Shown: positions 17,003 through 25,481, numbered from the stretch's first letter. The stretch is DNA of 39,548 nucleotides from Clostridiales bacterium (GCA_012729115.1 JAAYDR010000032.1:1-39548), one strand, 5' to 3'. Notes: generated from the letters alone by a model not told the origin. Program-made: numbers and translations.

Positions 17003-18651
17003 TCTTCTTCGCGTGTAATGGGCAGCAAATCATCGGCATCGGGGGATGGACGCTGCTGACAAAGAACCAGCAGCGACGGCAGAGAGATCACCATGGAAAA
17101 TTGGAAAAACCGGGCATCATTGCCGCATAGCAGCAACATGGTTCCAATGTTGTAAGCCAATACCGGCAGGGCAAGCAGCAGGGCTCCTTCTCCCTTGCGG
17201 TACAGCGCCCAAAGAGCACCCAGGAGCAGTAACGCCATCTGTACCCCGATATTCTCAAAGAGCCAGGCCAAGGGTGCAAAATCCATCATTCCCCGCAAGA
17301 AACCATCGAAAGCCTGTCCCAGCCGGTTTATACGGCTGTTTTGGGCGGGAACGTCGGGCAGGTCGCCGGAGTTGCCCACGGCCACCACTGCCTCGTTCTT
17401 CCCTGTCACATCCCATACCAGATCGGTGAGTTGATTCACAGCCTCCAAGGCACCCCGTGGATCATTTCGGATGGTGGAGATCACCATACCCATGAGCTCT
17501 TGGGGGGGAACGACCGTAATCTTTTCCCTGGGATAGGTGAACTTGATGGAGTTGTAATCCCCCGGGCGATAGCGGGAGCGGAAAGTATCTTCGTGCACCA
17601 GGCCAGCGAGGAACACTTGCGTTTCCTTCTCCAAAGCTGATGGATTCTTCGCCCTGGCATTCATCAGCACGGTCATGGGCAGACCGATGCTCTCCTCGTA
17701 AGTGTTGTGGGGATGGACGATGTCCAGGTTCCCATAAAGAGGGCCCAGGACCAGGCCCGAGGCCAGCACAAAAACCCCTGCCAGGGGCAGCAGCTTTTTG
17801 ATGGGTTTCCCATAGACCAGCAACAGACAAAGCAGCAGGGGCACTGTATAGAACATACCGTTATGCCGCACCAGTGTGGCAAAAGCCAGAGCAAAGCCCA
17901 TCAACGCGGCATTAGACCACTTGGTCAGCCATGTTCCCCTGGAAAAGTATACATTCACACATTGGGTGCACAGCACCAGGGCTCCCACGGTCATGGCATT
18001 GTCCTTCCACAGGTACATCATGGTTCCACTGATAAGGCTGGAAGCCATCATCAGCCCTTCCAGGATCAACAGTAAAAGCCTGGGCATGCCCCACGCCTGA
18101 AGAGTGGACATCAAATAGGCAACGGCTCCGCAGACAATGAAAATCTGGAGCAACAGCACCCAGGAGTACGAACCTCCCGTAATTCTCGCACCCAAGCCCA
18201 TCAGCAGGGTATGCAATACCGGGTGCCAGCTGTTGTACAGCCCGGTCCGGGCTTGGGTCCATTGATTGTACACGTCATAGGACACGCCGCCAGGGTACGC
18301 CGCTAAAAAAGAGCCGCTTACCATGAGAAGACCCAGCCCCATGCATACCGCAAAAAACAGGGGACTGAGTCTTCCTCTTTGGGAAGAAACCCAGGGAAGG
18401 CCATGGACGGCCAGCCGGCAAATTCTAAGGAATCCCAAGTAAATCAAAAGGGCAATGATGAGCCCCCAGACCAAGGCTTCGATCGACTTGAGGGAACTGG
18501 TCAGAAGGGAACTTCCGGCCCAATACAGCGCATAGGTCAGGTAGAGGGACAGACAAATGCCCCACAAATGAAACCAAACCCTTTGGGATCTTGTCGTCCA
18601 TGAGATATCCCGGCGAAAGCCCGCGAAAAAGTGCCGAAGGCCAGCTCTCAT
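16999..18651 (-). CDS. Polytopic membrane protein, glycosyltransferase-39-like (DUF6020 type)
   Basis: A 550-residue protein with about eleven to twelve hydrophobic segments. The first extracytoplasmic loop has YPGGVSYDVYNQWTQARTGLYNSWHPVLHTLLMG, close to the acidic first loop of GT-C fold glycosyltransferases where the metal/donor site lies. A long soluble loop follows near residues 320-440. This pattern matches the DUF6020 group of putative cell-surface glycosyltransferases. AAAGGAGG nine bases before the ATG at 18651 decides the start over an upstream GTG. It lies 29 bases after the aspartate kinase gene and overlaps the TSUP gene. Donor and acceptor are unknown. Confidence 0.65.
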   Translation of the reverse strand: MRAGLRHFFAGFRRDISWTTRSQRVWFHLWGICLSLYLTYALYWAGSSLLTSSLKSIEALVWGLIIALLIYLGFLRICRLAVHGLPWVSSQRGRLSPLFFAVCMGLGLLMVSGSFLAAYPGGVSYDVYNQWTQARTGLYNSWHPVLHTLLMGLGARITGGSYSWVLLLQIFIVCGAVAYLMSTLQAWGMPRLLLLILEGLMMASSLISGTMMYLWKDNAMTVGALVLCTQCVNVYFSRGTWLTKWSNAALMGFALAFATLVRHNGMFYTVPLLLCLLLVYGKPIKKLLPLAGVFVLASGLVLGPLYGNLDIVHPHNTYEESIGLPMTVLMNARAKNPSALEKETQVFLAGLVHEDTFRSRYRPGDYNSIKFTYPREKITVVPPQELMGMVISTIRNDPRGALEAVNQLTDLVWDVTGKNEAVVAVGNSGDLPDVPAQNSRINRLGQAFDGFLRGMMDFAPLAWLFENIGVQMALLLLGALWALYRKGEGALLLALPVLAYNIGTMLLLCGNDARFFQFSMVISLPSLLVLCQQRPSPDADDLLPITREEE

Positions 18652-18680
18652 GCCGCTTCCTCCTTTGCCTCGTCCCGTCG

Positions 18681-20000
18681 TCACATCCCCACGAACTCAT
18701 GGTATATGGCTCTGATGGCCGCCTCGAAGTCCTGATGGTCCACTCCAACCAGAATACTGAGCTCGCTGCTGCCCTGGTCGATCATGCGCACGTTTACATG
18801 AGCCTTGCTCAAGGCTGTAAACAGACGGGCAGCGGTACCCGGATTATGTACCATGCCCCGGCCGACAGTGGCGATGAGGCCCATGTTGTCATGAATTGTG
18901 AGCGTGTCTGGTGAAGTAAGCTCCATAATGCGTGAGATCACTTGCTCCTTGCGGGGCTTCAGTTCCTCGGAGGACAGCACAACGCACAGGGTGTCAATGC
19001 CCGTAGGTAGATGCTCAAAAGAGAGGCCCGCCTCCTCAACAGCCTGAAGCACCCGGCGGCCAAAGCCTCTCTCCACGTTCATCATGGCCTTTTCCACGGA
19101 AATAACGGAAAATCCGGTTTTTCCGGCAATGCCGGTAATCACATAGGGGTTGATTTCACCTACGGCTCCGTGGGTAATCATGGTACCCTGGTGCTCAGGA
19201 TGGTTGGTATTGCGGATGTTTGTGGGAATCCCTGCCCGGTGCACAGGAAACACGCTGTCCTCATGCAGCACAGTGGCTCCCATATAGGAAAGCTCCCGCA
19301 ACTCCCGGTAGGTGATGTTGCGAATGGGCAGGGCATTTGCCACTACCTTGGGATCCGCCATCAAAAAGCCGTTCACATCTGTCCAATTTTCATAGACATC
19401 CGCGTAGGCAGCCCTGGCCACGATGGCTCCGGAAATGTCGCTGCCTCCCCGGGAAAAGGTATGGATACTCCCGTCAGGCAGACTGCCGTAAAACCCTGGA
19501 ATCACTGCAGTCTCCAGGTCCTTGAGAATTCCCGAAAGAAGTTCCTGTGTTCGTTCACTGGAAAAGCTTCCATCTGCCTCAAACAGCACGAAATCCTTGG
19601 GATCCAGAAAAGGAAAGCCCAGAAAATCCGCCAAAATCAGACCGTTGAGATACTCTCCGCGGCTGGCGCAGTAGTCCCTGCCGCAGCCCGCCTCCAACCG
19701 GTTTTCAATCTCTTCCAAAGCACCAGCCATGTTCAGGCTCAGCCCAAGATCCTTGGTGATGGTGAGGAAGCGTTCGCGAACCAACGCAAAGGTGGAATGG
19801 TAATCCTTACCTTCTTCCTTCAGCTGATAAGTGCGGTATAATAGATCCGTTATCTTCTCATCATCGTCAAACCGGCGTCCCGGCGCGCTAGGTACCACAT
19901 AGCAGCGCCGTGGATCCATCTGCAGGATGTCGCGCACCTTGTGAAATTGGCCTGCGTCTGAGAGAGAACTGCCGCCGAATTTCGCAACGATCTTCCCCAT
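18681..20000 (-). CDS. lysC: Aspartate kinase
   Basis: Phosphorylates aspartate at the start of the Lys/Thr/Met pathway. The 439-residue protein opens with MGKIVAKFGGSSLSDAGQF (the KFGGSS nucleotide site), has SRGEYLNG for aspartate binding and FSRGGSDISGAIVARAAYADVYENWTDVNGF as the ATP/aspartate core. The C-terminal 130 residues form two ACT domains (VISVEKAMMN and LIATVGRGMVHNPGTAARLF). It belongs to the DapG/LysC long group found in Clostridia as a monofunctional enzyme. A sigma-A promoter lies at 20035-20064. No leader or lysine riboswitch is seen in the roughly 35 bases of untranslated region, so control is probably by feedback on the ACT domains. Confidence 0.93.
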   Translation of the reverse strand: MGKIVAKFGGSSLSDAGQFHKVRDILQMDPRRCYVVPSAPGRRFDDDEKITDLLYRTYQLKEEGKDYHSTFALVRERFLTITKDLGLSLNMAGALEEIENRLEAGCGRDYCASRGEYLNGLILADFLGFPFLDPKDFVLFEADGSFSSERTQELLSGILKDLETAVIPGFYGSLPDGSIHTFSRGGSDISGAIVARAAYADVYENWTDVNGFLMADPKVVANALPIRNITYRELRELSYMGATVLHEDSVFPVHRAGIPTNIRNTNHPEHQGTMITHGAVGEINPYVITGIAGKTGFSVISVEKAMMNVERGFGRRVLQAVEEAGLSFEHLPTGIDTLCVVLSSEELKPRKEQVISRIMELTSPDTLTIHDNMGLIATVGRGMVHNPGTAARLFTALSKAHVNVRMIDQGSSELSILVGVDHQDFEAAIRAIYHEFVGM

Positions 20001-20034
20001 ATGATCCCTTCCTTCAAATGCCTAACAAAATTGT

Positions 20035-20064
20035 ATTTTATCCCAATTCATGACAGGAAGTCAA
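20035..20064 (-). promoter_or_regulatory. Sigma-A promoter of the aspartate kinase gene
   Basis: On the minus strand TTGACT (20059-20064) and TAAAAT (20035-20040) are 18 bases apart (17 if ATAAAA is used). The start would be about 30 bases before the ATG. Confidence 0.7.
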
Positions 20065-20097
20065 TCCCCGGCACCGTCCCGATGGAGGAAATACAAA

Positions 20098-20130
20098 AAC
20101 CATCCCCTGGGAAAGCCTTGGGGGATGGTT
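20098..20130 (-). terminator. Terminator of the GNAT gene
   Basis: AACCATCCCC (20098-20107) and GGGGATGGTT (20121-20130) form a perfect 10-bp stem. On the minus strand it is followed by TTTTTG, so it ends the transcript of the acetyltransferase gene before the aspartate kinase promoter. Confidence 0.85.
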
Positions 20131-20158
20131 TATCTTATGCGTTTCCCCGGACCTGGTG

Positions 20159-20713
20159 TCACGGGCTGGTGTGCCGCGCCAGCCATTCCTCCCGGAGGAC
20201 ACTGAGCATCCCCAGGTCACTAAAGGACCCATCCCGGTAGTAGGCGTGTCGCTTGACACCCTCCATCACAAATCCGGCCTTCTCATAGCAGCGGCGGGCA
20301 CCAAGATTGCCCATGTCCACCTGCAATTCCACACGCTCCAAACCCAGTGTGAGAAAAGCATGGCGCAATAGCAGCCCCAGGGCCTCTGTGCCAAGCCCCC
20401 GTCCCCGGTCTCCGCCATCTCCAATGACCATCCCGATCTCACCCTGGCGCAGCTTGTAATCCAAGCGGAAGATGTCGAGCTGCCCAATGTAGCGTTCGGT
20501 CTGGCGATCGGCTATGACAAAATTGCATGCGGTATGGCTGCTTTCCATCATCCGATCCAAGAACTGCTGGGTGTCCGCCATAGTCTGGGGAGGCCAGAAA
20601 GAGGTGCTTAAAAATCGGGTAACCTCATAGTCGTTAACCCATTTGCGGATCTCCGGCAGATCCTCCTGCCGATATTCCCGCAGCATCACCCGTTCCCCTA
20701 AGACCCTGGGCAT
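20159..20713 (-). CDS. GNAT N-acetyltransferase, RimJ/RimL type
   Basis: A 184-residue acetyltransferase. It starts LGERVMLREYRQEDLPEIRKWVND, typical of the RimJ/RimL group, and has the acetyl-CoA loop RGRGLGTEALGLLLRHAF (motif A, about residues 105-120) and the motif B region NLGARRCYEKAGFVMEG. These enzymes acetylate protein N-termini, antibiotics or small amines; the substrate cannot be read from sequence. GGGGGG seven bases before the ATG supports the start. It follows the TM2 gene by 24 bases. Confidence 0.88.
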   Translation of the reverse strand: MPRVLGERVMLREYRQEDLPEIRKWVNDYEVTRFLSTSFWPPQTMADTQQFLDRMMESSHTACNFVIADRQTERYIGQLDIFRLDYKLRQGEIGMVIGDGGDRGRGLGTEALGLLLRHAFLTLGLERVELQVDMGNLGARRCYEKAGFVMEGVKRHAYYRDGSFSDLGMLSVLREEWLARHTSP

Positions 20714-20737
20714 GTTGATTCCCCCCTTGGTTCAGGC

Positions 20738-21151
20738 CTATCTGAGCGGCAATCCCTGACGGTCCCGGAAACTGCCCAATAAAATGCAGAAAAAATCCGC
20801 CACCGCTCCAAAGAGAAAGACGCCGCCGGTAAGCAGATAAAAAATCCCGCTGCCCACCTTGCCCACATAGAAGCGATGCAAACCCAGGGTACCTCCCACG
20901 AGGCATAATAACAGCGCTACCCAACGATTCCGATCCGAATGTTCCGGCTTCACGTAAACCGTTTGGTGGATCGTACGGTATACGACTTGAGGCCCTGAGG
21001 CTTGTTCAAAGGCCTGGGAAGTGGCCTGCTGTTCCATCTGCGCGGTTTTTGCTTCATCCGTCTCAAGTTCCACAAATACCCTGCTGCCACAAGCCGGACA
21101 TTTACGGTCCGTAGGGAACACGCGGCTTTTACAGTATGTGCAAATCGTCAC
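20738..21151 (-). CDS. Zinc-ribbon TM2-domain membrane protein
   Basis: The 137-residue product begins with a zinc ribbon (CTYCKSR, then CPACGSR; four Cys within residues 4-24), followed by an acidic/Gln linker and a C-terminal TM2 domain: NRWVALLLCLVGGTLGLHRFYVGKVGSGIFYLLTGGVFLFGAVADFFCILLG, with two membrane helices joined by GLHRFYVGK. TM2 proteins are common in Bacillota but their role is unclear. The start is GTG at 21151 with GGGAG upstream. The last residues (DRQGLPLR) are typical of TM2 ends. Confidence 0.85.
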   Translation of the reverse strand: MTICTYCKSRVFPTDRKCPACGSRVFVELETDEAKTAQMEQQATSQAFEQASGPQVVYRTIHQTVYVKPEHSDRNRWVALLLCLVGGTLGLHRFYVGKVGSGIFYLLTGGVFLFGAVADFFCILLGSFRDRQGLPLR

Positions 21152-21226
21152 TGGGTACTCCCTCTCCCCTGTTGCAAAGGATGGGGGTAGTCACCGGAAG
21201 TAGCACATGGGGGCCATCCCCCGCGC

Positions 21227-22006
21227 TTACTCCTCGTCTCCGTCCTCGTCCTCCCCATCCTCCTGGTCCTCTTCTTCCATGACAGCCAGGCATTTGTTAA
21301 GCACCGCCTGGAGCTCATGTTCATCCTCGATGGTTACGTAGGTATCCTGGCCGTCCTCGTCCTGAACGATTTTCAGGATGATGGACTCCCCCTGCATGCA
21401 GTCCTCCATGTCCTGCACAGCCTCCAGCACCACATAATAGCTGCCCTGATACTCCAGGGTCATGAGGTGCTCAAAATCCACGTCGTTGCCCTGCTCGTCC
21501 TGCAACTGGATAATTTCAGCCTGATCCTGTTCCATGTCCATGTTCATCATATCCTCATTTCCGCCCCCAGGGCATGCAGCTTGATTTGCCTGCGCGGCCA
21601 GCCATTGCTCCAGAATCACGGCGGCGGCCACCTTATCCACAGTCTCTCTGCGATCTTCCCGGCGCATTCTCCCCTCCACCAACGCCCGCTCAGCGGTGAG
21701 GGTGGTCATGCGCTCGTCCTGATACATTACGGTGAGGCCCGCCAAGGTGAGAACGTCACCAAAAGCTCTGACCTTACCGGCCTGGGCTCCCTGGGTACCG
21801 TCCATATTGAGCGGCAGACCCAGCAAAATCCGGCGGGTATTAAACCGCCGGGACAAAGAAAGCACATACTGACAATCCGGTGAGTAACCCACCCGGCGGT
21901 AAACCTCCAAGGGCTGAGCAATGGTGCCCGTAGCATCGGACACAGCCACGCCCATGCGTACGTCCCCTAAATCCAGCGCGATCACGCGCCTATTGGCCTC
22001 ATCCAC
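21227..22006 (-). CDS. ruvX: RuvX/YqgF nuclease fused to a DUF1292 domain
   Basis: Residues 8-138 are a RuvX (YqgF) RNase H-fold nuclease: VIALDLGDVRMGVAVSD with the first catalytic Asp, RRILLGLPLNMDG, and YQDERMTT followed by VDKVAAAVILEQWL. It processes pre-16S rRNA in E. coli and is proposed to act on Holliday junctions. Residues about 160-240 are a DUF1292 domain (EIIQLQDEQGNDVDFEHLMTLEYQGSYYVVLE), ending in a strongly acidic tail. In most Bacillota these are two adjacent genes; here they form one frame of 259 codons. The start is GTG at 22006, two bases after the ireB stop. Internal ATGs at codons 153-154 have a GAGG just upstream, so a separate DUF1292 product may also be made. Confidence 0.9.
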   Translation of the reverse strand: MDEANRRVIALDLGDVRMGVAVSDATGTIAQPLEVYRRVGYSPDCQYVLSLSRRFNTRRILLGLPLNMDGTQGAQAGKVRAFGDVLTLAGLTVMYQDERMTTLTAERALVEGRMRREDRRETVDKVAAAVILEQWLAAQANQAACPGGGNEDMMNMDMEQDQAEIIQLQDEQGNDVDFEHLMTLEYQGSYYVVLEAVQDMEDCMQGESIILKIVQDEDGQDTYVTIEDEHELQAVLNKCLAVMEEEDQEDGEDEDGDEE

Positions 22007-22008
22007 CC

Positions 22009-22269
22009 TCAGCCGTCCATTCTGGTGAGGTACACCCGCACCAGCTCTTCCATGATCTCATCCCGCTCCAAACGGCAGATCAAGCTGCGGGCTTGCCCAT
22101 AGCTGGTGATGTAGGTGGGGTCGCCGGAAATCAGATACCCCACCAACTGGGTGACGGGATCGTATCCTTTGGCTTGCAAGGCCCGGTACACATGCTCCAG
22201 GATATCGCTGGCGCGCTGGCTTCCCTCCACCACGGGGGAGAATTTCGTCGTACCGTTTATTTCACTCAC
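22009..22269 (-). CDS. ireB: IreB family regulatory phosphoprotein
   Basis: An 86-residue protein of the IreB (DUF965, YrzL) family: [61 protein letters not shown] is nearly full-length family consensus. In Enterococcus faecalis IreB is a substrate of the Ser/Thr kinase IreK and tunes cephalosporin tolerance through cell-wall synthesis. The Thr pair near the N-terminus (GTTKF) is the usual phosphorylation region. It starts with GTG at 22269 after GGGAG and is followed two bases later by ruvX, the standard order. alaS, often just upstream, is not here. Confidence 0.93.
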   Translation of the reverse strand: MSEINGTTKFSPVVEGSQRASDILEHVYRALQAKGYDPVTQLVGYLISGDPTYITSYGQARSLICRLERDEIMEELVRVYLTRMDG

Positions 22270-22302
22270 CGATGCTCACTCCCTCACGGTCATACAAGCA
22301 AT

Positions 22303-22331
22303 AGTATACACCATATTTTCATTTTTTGGAA
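22303..22331 (-). promoter_or_regulatory. Probable promoter of ireB-ruvX
   Basis: TATACT (22303-22308, minus strand) is a good -10 box; a weak -35, TTCCAA (22326-22331), is 17 bases upstream and overlaps the end of the AI-2E transporter gene. Confidence 0.5.
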
Positions 22332-23428
22332 GCATCCTCCCCCTCCCTGGGCTGGATTTGTAAAAAAATCCCGTTTTGATGAACCTGGGGATACTCCGCT
22401 CGCAGGGAGATGATTCTCAGGGCCGCCCGCGCGCAGAGAACCGCTGGAAGGGCTATCAAAATCCCCATCACTCCCCCTGCCAGGCCGCCCACCATCACCG
22501 CCAGCAATACCAGCACAGGATGTAAACGGGTGGCGTCGCTCATCAACTTGGGACTGAGCATGCTCCCCTCCAACTGCTGGACCACGATCACCACCCCCAA
22601 CGCCCAAAGAGTTTGTGCCAAGCCTCCCTGCAGAGCGAAAAGCACAACCAGGATGCCGCCAAAGAAAGGCCCCAGATAGGGGATCAGCTCCAGAATCCCC
22701 ATGACCATCCCCAGCAGCACCCAGTTGGGCAGGCCCACAAGCAACAAGCCAAGGGACGTCAGGATGCTCACGGCCGCAGAAATCATCAACTGTCCCCGCA
22801 GGAATCCAGCCAGTTCGCGGCGGATCTCCCGGAGGATGCGCACCGCCACCTCCCGGATGCTTACCGGAAGGGTCAACAGCAGCCAGCTTCCAATCCGCTT
22901 GCGGTCCCGTAAAAAATAAAAAGCGAAGGCAGGGGCCAGCAACAGCTTCCCAAGCCCATCCAGCAAGTTCCCTGCCCGGGCCATGGTGGCAGGCAGCACA
23001 TCTCCCAGCAGAGTCTGGCCCTTGGCCAGCAAGGATGCCTTCAGCCCATCCCCAAACTGCACACCGTTTTCCGCCAACCAAATTTCCCCCCGCTGCATCC
23101 AATGGATGATTTGGCCATAGAATAAGGGGAGCATGCCCATGAGCTGACGGGCCTGCTCCAATACAAATGGCACCAGCAAAATCAAAGCGCCCAGAAAGGT
23201 CACGCTTATGGTCAGCATAGAAAGGGACGCGGACAGGCTTGGGGGCAAGCGCTTTTCTAAAAAGCGCATGACCGGCAGGGCTGCCATGGCCGTCAGCATC
23301 CCGAAAAAAAGTTGCAATACCGCCTGCCACAGCAACGCTCGCGCCCATACGGCTGTCAGCGCCAGGGCTGCCAGCAGGCATCCCTGCCAGATCCGCTTCC
23401 GGATGGGCGCATTGCGCGCTGTATGCAT
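22319..23428 (-). CDS. AI-2E family transporter (YdiK/PerM-like permease)
   Basis: A 369-residue polytopic membrane protein of the AI-2E/PerM family. Hydrophobic segments lie near residues 15-60, 65-95, 150-170, 205-260, 265-300 and 310-345. Family landmarks are LLAPAFAFYFLRDRKRI, the region GQLMISAAVSILTSLGLLLVGLPNWVLLGMVMGILELIPYLGPFFGGI, and VQQLEGSMLSPKLMSDATRLHPVLVLLAVMVGGLAGGVMGILIALP. Despite the name, most members are likely Na+/H+ antiporters or uncharacterised exporters. GGAGGAAGG precedes the ATG at 23428; the frame is open 114 codons further into neighbouring genes but without a plausible start. Confidence 0.85.
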   Translation of the reverse strand: MHTARNAPIRKRIWQGCLLAALALTAVWARALLWQAVLQLFFGMLTAMAALPVMRFLEKRLPPSLSASLSMLTISVTFLGALILLVPFVLEQARQLMGMLPLFYGQIIHWMQRGEIWLAENGVQFGDGLKASLLAKGQTLLGDVLPATMARAGNLLDGLGKLLLAPAFAFYFLRDRKRIGSWLLLTLPVSIREVAVRILREIRRELAGFLRGQLMISAAVSILTSLGLLLVGLPNWVLLGMVMGILELIPYLGPFFGGILVVLFALQGGLAQTLWALGVVIVVQQLEGSMLSPKLMSDATRLHPVLVLLAVMVGGLAGGVMGILIALPAVLCARAALRIISLRAEYPQVHQNGIFLQIQPREGEDASKK

Positions 23429-23460
23429 CGTCTTTCCTTCCTCCCCCAGGTGGTTACCCA

Positions 23461-23604
23461 CTACCACATCTTGCTGATTCTGCGGAGCTGTTCCACCTGC
23501 CGCTGCACCTGCCGCTTGAGCTTTTGGTTGCCCGGCATCAGCATCACGCCAGCGCCTACGGCAAACCCGATCACGCCCGTAATCGCCATTCTGGTGACAT
23601 TCAT
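23461..23604 (-). CDS. Small single-helix membrane protein, YtxH-like
   Basis: A 47-residue ORF too short for many gene callers. One Gly/Ala/Val-rich helix (residues 6-24, MAITGVIGFAVGAGVMLM) is followed by a basic amphipathic helix (KLKRQVQRQVEQLRRI). This resembles YtxH-like stress membrane proteins, though it is shorter. GGGGGAGG four bases before the ATG and a 4-base overlap (ATGA) with the PRC-barrel gene stop make it a convincing gene. Confidence 0.7.
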   Translation of the reverse strand: MNVTRMAITGVIGFAVGAGVMLMPGNQKLKRQVQRQVEQLRRISKMW

Positions 23605-24104
23605 CCTTCCTCCCCCTTTCTCTGGTTCTCCGGCAATCCCACCCATGAATGAAGCCCGGAGGTGATAATTTCAAAGGCCAGGGTGTCCCCCCCATCGGCA
23701 GACTCCTCCGGTCTGAGCCGATAAGCCGTGGCATATGCCTTGCGACCCAGCAGGCGGTACAACGGCCCATCGCTGACCTCCAGGGCTGTCACTTGAAAGG
23801 TTTCGCCGTGAATCAGTGCATCGGTAACCATCCCGGCGCTCTCTCCGCTGGTGAGGAAAACCCGGGTCAGTCGCACTTCCGGTTCCTTGGGCAGGTGGGT
23901 GGCTTCCCCGCATACCAGTACACAAGCGCTTCCAATCATCGATATAGCGCGGCGGGGTACCCACCGGGCACTGCCCAAGCCGCGACGGATCACCAAACCC
24001 TGGAGGCGCTTACCACTTTTGGAAAGCACACCACGTTCCACAAAGCCCAAGGTCTTCCCATTCCCTACCACCGGCATGCCGATGATCCGCTGCAAGCTGG
24101 TCAC
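23601..24104 (-). CDS. PRC-barrel domain protein
   Basis: A 167-residue cytoplasmic protein with two PRC-barrel-like halves. The first reads LQRIIGMPVVGNGKTLGFVERGVLSKSGKRLQGLVIRRGLGSARWVPRRAISMIG, and the second starts near residue 83 (VFLTSGESAGMVTDALIHGETFQVTALEVSDGPLYRLLG). Two-PRC proteins of this kind occur in Bacillota and are related to YlmC/YmxH and to RimM-type barrels; the role is unknown. The start is a GTG at 24104 with AAGGAGG seven bases upstream. It leads an operon with the small membrane protein and the AI-2E gene. Confidence 0.8.
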   Translation of the reverse strand: MTSLQRIIGMPVVGNGKTLGFVERGVLSKSGKRLQGLVIRRGLGSARWVPRRAISMIGSACVLVCGEATHLPKEPEVRLTRVFLTSGESAGMVTDALIHGETFQVTALEVSDGPLYRLLGRKAYATAYRLRPEESADGGDTLAFEIITSGLHSWVGLPENQRKGEEG

Positions 24105-24489
24105 AGGTAAGCCTCCTTCCGTTTTTCAACCAGAAGCGCAAGCATATTTTATCCCGGCTTTGAAAGTAGCCAGCAAGCAAAACCTGTCAAGAATCTGCTT
24201 GCTTTCTCCGAAAATGGGCGGTCAAATCTTTGTCGGAAAAAATATTCCAGCGAAAAACAACCACTCCTTGAAAATTCTACCAGGCCTTTTTTACAGAAAG
24301 TCTTGGAAATGCTAGCAAGGTTTCCACATTTACTTCCATTATTTTCAATAACACTTCCTGATTCTGCCTTTTTTACCAGGTATTCCCGGTGATTGCCGCC
24401 CCAATCGCGGATGATGACACAAAGTGTGTTCGTCTGATGGGCGAAGGCAAGGGGAAACACCCCTGCCGAAAGAAAAGGAGGTATCCCCC
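24105..24489. other. Divergent intergenic region with promoter elements
   Basis: This 385-base, A+T-rich stretch separates the divergent PRC-barrel and SH3-protein genes. It holds the PRC-side promoter and inverted repeat described separately. On the plus strand I see no convincing -35/-10 pair, although the SH3 gene should have its promoter here. No riboswitch, tRNA or small ORF could be supported. Confidence 0.5.
24163..24203 (-). promoter_or_regulatory. Candidate promoter of the PRC-barrel gene with flanking inverted repeat
   Basis: On the minus strand a perfect TTGACA (24185-24190) is followed after 16 bases by TACTTT (24163-24168). Exact 8-base inverted arms AGCAAGCA (24172-24179) and TGCTTGCT (24196-24203) flank the -35 box, a possible operator. 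The -10 box is weak. Confidence 0.45.
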
Positions 24490-25431
24490 ATGCAAAAGAC
24501 CCCTATTTACAAAAGATGCCTCTGGATGATGGTCGCCCTGGTTATGCTGGCCCTCCCCGCGCTGTCCCTGGCAGAAGACTACCTGGTAGTCAAAGGTGGA
24601 CTGCTCAATCTCCGTCAAGAGGCTTCCACCTCCAGCAAGGTGCTGGGACAATACCCCACCGGAACCTGGATGGCAGTTGCTTCCTCCGTGGACGGCTGGA
24701 GCCAGGTCACGGTGAACGGCAAGACCGGTTTTGTGATGAGCAAATACCTCTCTGCCGCTGAAGGATCCACCGATGCCTACATCCGAACCAATGGCGGCAA
24801 CCTGCAGCTGCGCACCCTGCCCTCCTTTACCGGCGACGTGATTGCAAGCTATGCCAATGGCAGCAAGGTGACCGTGCTCGTGAAGGGCATCAACTGGTCC
24901 AAGGTGAACATGAATAGCGTCATCGGCTACATGGCCAACAAGTACCTTGGCATCTCCGCTTCCAACAGCGGCACCATCACCGAAGGTTATCCCAAGACCG
25001 GTGTGGTGAACAATCCCGGCAGCAAACAGGTTCTTCTGCTTCGGGAGGCTCCCAGCACTTCTGCCAAAGTAATCGGCTACTATGGCAACGGAGTATCCGT
25101 GAAGCTGTTGGGTTCCAACGGCAACTTCTATAAGGTGACCGTGGACGGTAAAAATGGCTATATGATGAAGTCCTTCATTAAGGTCACGTCCACTCCCCTG
25201 ACAGAAAGCTTTCCGGAAGTTCCCTTTGCCGCTGCCCTGAAGAACCCCAACGGCGGGTGGGTGGTTAACTTCCGCCGGGCTCCCGGTATGAACACCAGCA
25301 TCATCAAGGCCTACCCCGTGGGCACCGAAATCACCGTGCTGGAAGTAGGCGAGAACTGGTGCAAGGCTGAGATCGACGGTGTGGAAGGCTATGTCAGCAC
25401 CTATTTCTTCAAGGTTCTTTCTGCAACCTGA
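24490..25431 (+). CDS. Secreted protein with four bacterial SH3 repeats
   Basis: A 313-residue exported protein. The signal peptide has a basic start (KTPIYKR), a hydrophobic core (WMMVALVMLALPALS) and likely cleavage after ALSLA near residue 29. Four SH3b-like repeats follow, each with an L-R-x-x-P/A-S start: LLNLRQEASTSSKVL (about 36), NLQLRTLPSFTGDVI (about 103), VLLLREAPSTSAKVI (about 180) and VVNFRRAPGMNTSII (about 258). Each ends in the W/F-x-K-V-x-G-x-x-GY pattern. No catalytic domain is present, so it likely binds wall peptidoglycan. AAAGGAGGT precedes the ATG at 24490 and a terminator follows, so it is monocistronic. Confidence 0.88.
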   Translation: MQKTPIYKRCLWMMVALVMLALPALSLAEDYLVVKGGLLNLRQEASTSSKVLGQYPTGTWMAVASSVDGWSQVTVNGKTGFVMSKYLSAAEGSTDAYIRTNGGNLQLRTLPSFTGDVIASYANGSKVTVLVKGINWSKVNMNSVIGYMANKYLGISASNSGTITEGYPKTGVVNNPGSKQVLLLREAPSTSAKVIGYYGNGVSVKLLGSNGNFYKVTVDGKNGYMMKSFIKVTSTPLTESFPEVPFAAALKNPNGGWVVNFRRAPGMNTSIIKAYPVGTEITVLEVGENWCKAEIDGVEGYVSTYFFKVLSAT

Positions 25432-25446
25432 TCCCCCTTCACACAA

Positions 25447-25481
25447 GGAACCGCGGCTATTTTGCGCCGTGGTTCCTTTTT
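25447..25481 (+). terminator. Terminator of the SH3-repeat gene
   Basis: GGAACCGCGGC and GCCGTGGTTCC form an 11-bp stem with one G-T pair (25447-25475), followed by TTTTTTATTG. Confidence 0.92.

Noticed and set aside
22290-23381. 363-codon minus-strand ORF
   Set aside because: It overlaps the AI-2E transporter in another frame, is Gly/Pro/His-rich without membrane segments, and has no recognisable domain.
24373-25446. 357-codon minus-strand ORF
   Set aside because: It is antisense to the SH3-repeat gene, which has a signal peptide, ribosome binding site and terminator.
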